From NCBI GenBank assembly GCA_031769625.1, contig JAUIMM010000170.1, positions 439,001-503,000 on the forward strand: a stretch of 64,000 nucleotides of DNA, read 5' to 3'. A program made the translations under genes and the position numbers. The notes beneath the pieces were generated by a model. That model was given only the letters and a program-made list of their open reading frames with translations, had not been told where the DNA came from and made no database searches. This DNA is from Taudactylus pleione (lineage: Eukaryota; Chordata; Amphibia; Anura; Myobatrachidae). Position 1 is the first letter of the stretch, and every line of letters starts with the position of its first letter. This document shows positions 57,823 through 64,000 of the stretch, piece by piece.

Positions 57823-59807
57823 CAGAGCCATTACCAAACTTTTGGTGCCCTGTTCCAGAAAAAGCCCCACTATTTTTTAAATAGGGAGATAACACACCCG
57901 AAAAAGAGCCATGGCCTCATGGGGAAGGGCCAGGGAAGAGATAGGGGAGGCCAGGAGATGCTGGGAATAAATAGGGACATAATATAGTGCACCTGAGTGA
58001 GGGCCATGGCTCCATGGGGAAGGGCCAGGGAAGAGATAGGGGAGGCCAGGAGATGCTGGGGATAAATAGGGACATAATATAGTGCACCTGAGAGAGGGCC
58101 ATGGCCTCATGGGGAAGGGCCAGAGAAGAGATAGGGGAGGCCAGGAGATGCTGGGGATAAATAGGGACATAATATAGTGCACCTGAGAGAGGGCCATGGC
58201 CTCATGGGGAAGGGCCAGGGAAGAGATAGGGGAGGCCAGGAGATGCTGGGAATAAATAGGGACATAATATAGCGCTCCTGAGAGAGGGGCATGGCCTCAT
58301 GGGGAAGGGCCAGGGAAGAGATAGGGGAGGCCAGGAGATGGTGGGGATAAATAGGGCCATAATATAGCGCACCTGAGAGAGGGCCATGGCTCCATGGGGA
58401 AGGGCCAGAGAAGAGATAGGGGAGGCCAGGAGATGCTGGGGATAAATAGGGACATAATATAGTGCACCTGAGAGAGGGCCATGGCCTCATGGGGAAGGGC
58501 CAGGGAAGAGAGATAGGGGAGGCCAGGACAAGCTGGGTATAAATAGGGACATAATATAGTGCACCTGAGAGAGGGCCATGGCCTCATGGGGAAGGGCCAG
58601 GGAAGAGATAGGGGAGGCCAGGAGATGCTGGGGATAAATAGGGACATAATATAGTGCACCTGAAAAAGGGCCATGGCCTCATGGGGAAGGGCCAGGGAAG
58701 AGATAGGGGAGGCCAGGAGATGCTGGGGATAAATAGGGACATAATATAGTGCACCTGAGAGAGGGCCATGGCCTCATGGGGAAGGGCCAGGGAAGAGATA
58801 GGGGAGGCCAGGAGATGCTTGGGATAAATAGGGACATAATATAGCGCACCTGAGAGAGGGCCATGGCCTCATGGGGAAGGGCCAGGGAAGAGATAGGGGA
58901 GGCCAGGAGATGCTGGGGATAAATAGGGCCATAATATAGTGCACCTGAGAGAGGGCCATGGCTCCATGGGGAAGGGCCAGAGAAGAGATAGGGGAGGCCA
59001 GGAGATGCTGGGGATAAATAGGGACATAATATAGTGCACCTGAGAGAGGGCCATGGCCTCATGGGGAAGGGCCAGGAAAGAGATAGGGGAGGCCAGGAGA
59101 TGCTGGGGATAAATAGGGACATAATATAGTGCACCTGAGAGAGGGCCATGGCCTCATGGGGAAGGGCCAGGGAAGAGATAGAGGAGGCCAGGAGATGCTG
59201 GGGATAAATAGGGACATAATATAGTGCACCTGAGAGAGGGCCATGGCCTCATGGGGAAGGGCCAGGGAAGAGAGATAGGGGAGGCCAGGAGATGCTGGGG
59301 ATAAATAGGGACATAATATAGTGCACCTGAGAGAGGGCCATGGCCTCATGGTGAAGGGCCAGGGAAGAGATAGGGGAGGCCAGGAGATGCTGGGGATAAA
59401 TAGGGACATAAAATAGTGCACCTGAGAGAGGGCCATGGCCTCATGGGGAAGGGCCAGGGAAGAGATAGGGGAGGCCAGGAGATGCTGGGGATAAATAGGG
59501 ACATAATATAGTGCACCTGAGAGAGGGCCATGGCCTCATGGTGAAGGGCCAGGGAAGAGATAGGGGAGGCCAGGAGATGCTGGGGATAAATAGGGACATA
59601 AAATAGTGCACCTGAGAGAGGGCCATGGCCTCATGGGGAAGGGCCAGGGAAGAGATAGGGGAGGCCAGGAGATGCTGGGGATAAAAGAAGAGGAAGCTAC
59701 AAGTGAGACTGATAATAAACAGGAAAATTCACAAGCCCAAACAGCGCCCCTTGCCCTGCGGTGCCCTGTGCCATGGCACAGGTCGCACCACCCTAGTTAC
59801 GGCCCTG
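57823..59807. mobile_element. hAT-type MITE expanded by an internal 95-bp array
   Basis: Left CAGAGCCATTACCAAACTTT and right CTAGTTACGGCCCTG match the 257-bp sibling at 52725-52981. The flanks are CCGTTCCT (57815-57822) and TCGTTCCT (59808-59815), a 7-of-8 target duplication. The unit is 1985 bp long because a segment present once in the sibling is here repeated about 19 times. Confidence 0.92.
57886..59685. repeat. 95-bp tandem array inside a hAT MITE, about 19 units
   Basis: The unit begins AGGGACATAATATAGTGCAC, continues GGGCCATGGCCTCATGGGGA and ends GAGATGCTGGGGATAAAT. A few units have an extra AG (97 bp). Minus-strand frames with FPMRPWPSLRCTILC-type repeats are by-products of the array. 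Confidence 0.95.
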
Positions 59808-59959
59808 TCGTTCCTGCTTGAATTGGCCGCATAAGGCTTATTCATGTAACTGCAACATATAGATATGTCCACATACATCCATACTACATGCGCTACAAGT
59901 CGCGTTACACATAACACGTGAGCAGGTTGCATTTTGGTAGAGCAGAGCGTCTTTCCGTG

Positions 59960-60178
59960 CACCTTTTTTTCCTTAAAATGCGTCTTATTTGCAAAGTGAT
60001 GCAATTAGATAGCACATGCAGCTTCTGCTGATTACAATGATATGCAGCATGCCTATATTCTGTATGCAACTTCGGTTGTCTGCATGTGAAATGATACGTT
60101 ACAGTCTCAGCGGCTGTGACACTGTAACGTAGCATTTCGCATGCAGATATAGCCAAAGTTGCACACAGAATATAGGTC
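59960..60178. repeat. Dispersed repeat copy (relative of 43017-43165)
   Basis: CTTAAAATGCGTCTTATTTG marks one end; GGCTGTGACACTGTAACGTA and ACACAGAATATAGGTCTGG lie near the other, with GCCTATATTCTGTATGCAAC as an inner inverted match. Confidence 0.65.
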
Positions 60179-60384
60179 TGGTGCACAGAGGCGTATTAAG
60201 AGAGGAGGGGGCCCGTGTGCATTCCCTGTCCGGGGCCTTCTCCTCTCTCTCCCCAGCGGCCGGCAGTAAACTGTCTACTGTGCATGCGCAGGTCATCGGG
60301 AAAATGGAGCAGGCCGCCATTTTCCCGGTGATTTCCCTACTGCGCATGCACAAAGGGCCGGGAAAATGGCCGCGGTGGAACTGG

Positions 60385-61310
60385 TTCTAGAGCGATAATA
60401 CAGGCAAAAGGTCAGGATCACAGGCACTGGTTCTAGAGTAATAATATGGACAAAAGGTCAGGGTCACAGGCACTGGTTCTGGAGCAATAATATGGACAAA
60501 AGGTCAGGGATAAAGGCACTGGTTCTGGAGCAATAATATGGACAAAAGGTCAGGGACAAAGGCACTGGTTCTGGAGTAATAATATGGACAAAAGGTCAGG
60601 GTCAAAGGCACTGGTTCTGAAGTAATAATATGGACAAAAGGTCAGGGACAAAGGCACTGGTTCTGGAGTAATAATATGGACAAAAGGTCAGGGTCACAGG
60701 CACTGGTTCTGGAGCAATAATTTGGACAAAAGGTCAGGGACAAAGGCACTGGTCCTGGAGTAATAATATGGACAAAAGGTCAGGGACAAAGGCACTGGTT
60801 CTGGAGTAATAATATGGACAAAAGGTTAGGGACAAAGGCACTGGTTCTGGAGCAATAATATGGACAAAAGGTCAGGGTCACAGGCAATGGGTCTGGAGCA
60901 ATAATATGGACAAAAGGTCAGGGACAAAGGCACTGGTTCTGGAGTAATAATATGGACAAAAGGTCAGGGACTAAGGCACTGGTTCTGGAGCAATAATATG
61001 GACAAAAGGTCAGGGTCACAGGCACTGGTTCTGGAGTAATAATATGGACAAAAGGTCAGGGACAAAGGCACTGGTTCTGGAGCAATAATATGGACAAAAG
61101 GTCAGGGACAAAGGCACTGGTTCTGGAGCAATAATATGGACAAAAGGTCAGGGACAAAGGCACTGGTTCTGGAGCAATAATATGGACAAAAGGTCAAGGA
61201 CAAAGGCACTGGTTCTGGAGTAATACAGGAAAAGGGTTAGGGTCACAGGCACTGGTTCTGGATTAATATACAGGCAAAAGGTAAAGGTTACAGGCACTGG
61301 TTCTGGAGTA
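60385..61310. repeat. 46-bp tandem array, about 20 units
   Basis: The unit is GGCACTGGTTCTGGAGCAAT followed by AATATGGACAAAAGGTCAGGGACAAA. Variants alternate GAGCAATAA with GAGTAATAA and GGGACAAAG with GGGTCACAG. The first and last units are most diverged. The array ends where a MITE was inserted. Confidence 0.94.
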
Positions 61311-61591
61311 AAGGTGCATACAGACGGTCAGATTTGTCAGATGAATGATTTGAACGATCTGAACGGTTTGATGAACGATTTGAACTATGAACGATTTTTG
61401 ACTGCATTAAAATGACTGAAATCGTCCAAAACTGACTGCAAATACATCAGATATCGTTATTTGACCATCGGGAACGCACATCGTTCATCTTTCAAACATG
61501 TCAGATATTCCTTCAGATATGAACGATTTAATGATTTTTAAAATCGTTATCGTTCAGATCTGAAGAAAAATCTGACCGTGTGTATGCTCTA
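61311..61591. mobile_element. TA-flanked MITE inserted in the last unit of the 46-bp array
   Basis: Left AAGGTGCATACAGACGGTCA and right GACCGTGTGTATGCTCTA are inverted repeats between TA (61309-61310, 61592-61593). Left flank GGTTCTGGAGTA and right flank TAATATAGAGGCAAAAG are the two halves of one array unit. Confidence 0.88.
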
Positions 61592-61593
61592 TA

Positions 61594-62345
61594 ATATAGA
61601 GGCAAAAGTGTGTCTTTTTTCTATGGGCCTGATGCAGAGACTCACACCGCTGCTGCGTCTTTGGATGCTATGGTAACACAGCAGGAGGCGTCTGAGGAGA
61701 AAAGATGCTTCCTGACAGTATTGCAGATCTGAGTGCTGAATCCTAGGACGCAGCATCGGATCATCTGCGGGGCCATCGGCCATCTGAGTAACCCTGACAT
61801 TGGCCCTCACAGCTCCGCGGCCAAGACGAGCACGTCTGCATCAGAAGACACAGACCCCATTTTCCGTAAACGGAGGTCGGCACCGCAGTCGCCCTACCAT
61901 TGGAGATGTAAGCACACCATTGGGTTTGTGTACACGTCTGAATGAGACCTTATGTACGTCTGGGGTGCCAATGTGTGCACACTGCCACTTATTAATATTT
62001 ACACTCAGGACATCACACTGGTCAGTCACTGTGTATTCTCACATACTGCATGGAGACTTCAGGAAAGATCTCTAACCACTGATGAAGAGCTGGAGAGAAT
62101 GAGGACATTCGGTTTAGAACGAAATAATTTTTTTTGCAAAGATCATTAAGCTTAACTAATGTTCATGCTACAATATACAGAGAGCCCTGGTAAGTGCGGG
62201 TCAGCAGGACAATCCTATGTTATAGAGTGTGATCGCGCTGTCACGCTGCTAAGTATGAATAGAACGGTCACAGCACACAGGTGGGGGGTGCCACGGATGG
62301 GTGCACCTCTGTCCCCTCTCCATATGGGGATATCCATAGCACTGT
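61594..62345. other. Intron sequence, partly old repeat
   Basis: 61700-61800 (GCATCGGATCATCTGCGGGG, CCATCGGCCATCTGAGTAAC) is related to 39025-39080 (GGATCACTGTGCGCGACCAT, CATCGGTCATCTGTGCAACC). Nothing else is recognised. Confidence 0.45.
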
Positions 62346-62921
62346 GGACCTGATTCAGACCCGCTCGCTAGGAAGCGTTCGCTCGTAGCTGGCGATGTTT
62401 TGCAATGTGCACATGCATACACATCGCAGGGTGCATGCGCAAATCAGTTCGAGCGATCGGCAAACTTTCGCTTGCTACGCATAGACTGCCCAGCTAAGAG
62501 AGTGACAGGAGAAGCCGTTTGTGGGTGGTGACAGGAGTTGGTCTTTGAAAACGGGTGGAGTGGAGGTGCGAACGCAGGCGTGTCTATGCGTCTTAACGCC
62601 ATTCCAGAGGCGTACATAATTAAGATGCAGTGTCATAGTACACGTCACCTGGCTAGATTTTACACTGAAGTGCTCGCAGTGCTTGCGGCAGGGTATGGTC
62701 AACCACAAGCGCTACCTTCGCTTCCGATGGTTACATACACTTCCTGGAGATGACGTGCGTAAGTGGGCGTCTTTATACAGGCTGGTGGGCATCTGCATAC
62801 ACAGGGTGATCGCACGCGAAGACATAGTGAGCGTGATTATGCCTTGCCGTGCGATCGCCGGCCTTGCTGTCACTTAGCCGAATTTGCATACGCATCGAGC
62901 GAGCGCGTCTGAATCGAGCCC
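62346..62921 (+). mobile_element. MITE of the longer GGCCTGATTCAG-end subtype, third copy
   Basis: Starts GGACCTGATTCAGACCCGCT and ends GTCTGAATCGAGCCC. It shares GTGGGTGGTGACAGGAG and GGTGCGAACGCAGGCGTG with 54759-55357. Flanks TGT and TCT are an imperfect duplication. Confidence 0.75.
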
Positions 62922-63529
62922 TCTATTACTGGGAACACCCGATTCCTGCCCAAACCACACCCCCTTGTGGGTGACACTGCTATGTCATGCTATTAACGCT
63001 CTTATTTTCTTACTGCGTTACGCAATGTGAGACCGAGGGATTGCCAACTCTGAAAATGGCCTCACAATTTCACCAATTACGTATTTTATTCTCTAAAGGG
63101 CCTAATGCAGAGTTGAACGACTATTTTGCGTTTTCGCACTGCGCGTGAAACAAGCGCATGCAAGTGCGGTGAATGCAGAATCTGACGCAATTCAATTGCA
63201 TCTCCACCAGCACTGGACTTGGAGTAACGGGTCTGTGACTGGGCCTTCCCATGTGGGCAAAGTTCAGTGAGGACATGCCAACAGGACTGCGGGCCGTGCA
63301 GGGGAGCATGTAAGCGTAAATGTGCCTGTTTCTGGGCGTATCATTTGCCCCATATATATGGAGCAGTAGCCGCGCCCCGATGATGATGGGTATCAAACTA
63401 AGCGCACAGATAGAGGGCGCTGCAGAGGCAACGAAGCATTTAGGTTTTGCATGCAATGCGGGAGCAACAACAGCCGACTTGCTTTCACCTCTGCTTCAGA
63501 CCACAAAGTGAAAATATATAAGATGGATG
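62922..63529. other. Intron sequence; a possible MITE end at 63099
   Basis: GGGCCTAATGCAGAGTTGAA at 63099 looks like one terminus of a MITE. No partner end was found before 63530. Confidence 0.4.
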
Positions 63530-63720
63530 TTGCGTCGACATTGCTAGCATGTCGGCTTTCTTGTGATACTGATCCTAACGATACCCGTAACACTAATCGT
63601 AACCCTCCTGGTAATGTTGACATTCTGTCAATGTTGACATTTAAAACCATGTTGACATAATCAATGTCGACCTTCTGCTGTGAAAGCCGACATGCTAAAT
63701 GCCGGCATTGTGATTACACA
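63530..63720. mobile_element. Small GTCGACAT element with telomere-like core
   Basis: GTTGCGTCGACATTGCTAGC and CATGTCGGCTTTCTTGTGA on the left are answered by TGTGAAAGCCGACATGCTAA on the right. The core has CCTAACGATACCCGTAACAC and GTAACCCTCC, then GTTGACATT repeats. Confidence 0.6.
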
Positions 63721-64000
63721 CAGTTAGGAAACCTCCACCAGTCTCTCAGTGGGGTGTTGTCAATCCTTTAACATCTTAAAGAGGATGATGGAGACTCCCG
63801 AGAAATCGCTATATTTATGTGATAAGCCAGGGTGCTAGTCAGCAGCAGGACAGATCTCGCCAAAGATGGCATCTCAGGACTGGATGTGGGCACCAGCTGA
63901 TGGTATGCCCTCCTGGACCACCTACGCCCTCCAGCAACCGAGTCTCCCATCCAAATGCAATGAATATGCCTTTTAAGTCTCTAACATCCAGACCAGACAG

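Noticed and set aside
57877..59626. Pro/Trp-rich repeat proteins on the minus strand
   Set aside because: These are frames of the 95-bp array, changing frame at each unit because 95 is not divisible by three.

Overview
This is a stretch of vertebrate nuclear DNA, most likely from a frog or toad. It is almost entirely intron and repeats, and I can support only one host gene. Three small exons on the minus strand read as EVL (Ena/VASP-like), an actin-assembly protein of the Ena/VASP family. The exon at 57304-57481 encodes the C-terminal half of the EVH1 domain, the exon at 16620-16692 the linker after it, and the exon at 11452-11510 the Gln-rich stretch with the RRTS site. Splice phases agree across all three. 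The first coding exons should lie beyond base 64000, and the proline-rich and EVH2 exons before base 1. The amphibian assignment is an inference from the repeat content (DIRS, Tc1, many hAT-like and other MITEs); no diagnostic marker is present.

Layout from left to right (the gene reads right to left). 1-11451 is an intron after the RRTS exon; it holds a clipped, broken Tc1 transposon, several MITEs, a LINE fragment and a decayed 6.15-kb DIRS retrotransposon (about 4997-11146) that keeps its inverted repeats and internal complementary region. 11511-16619 is a 5.1-kb intron with three MITEs. 16693-57303 is a 40.6-kb intron and the most striking part: an 11.8-kb array of about 327 copies of a 36-bp unit with several layers of higher-order periodicity (612, 648 and 1296 bp), a 26-bp minisatellite inside a MITE-like element, a 43-bp array, and a large family of elements with telomere-like CCCTAA cores. 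57482-64000 is intron sequence before the EVH1 exon; it holds a hAT-type MITE swollen by about 19 copies of a 95-bp unit, a 46-bp array, and more MITEs.

Several transposon calls rest on matched terminal inverted repeats plus target-site duplications (TSDs) read directly from the sequence: 8 bp for hAT elements, TA for Tc/mariner- and pogo-like ones, and 3 bp for the GGGCCTGATTCAG family. Nested insertions give a relative time order in several places. Very long open frames across the 36-bp array are a by-product of a period divisible by three and are not called as genes. No RNA gene, CRISPR array or intact transposase was found.
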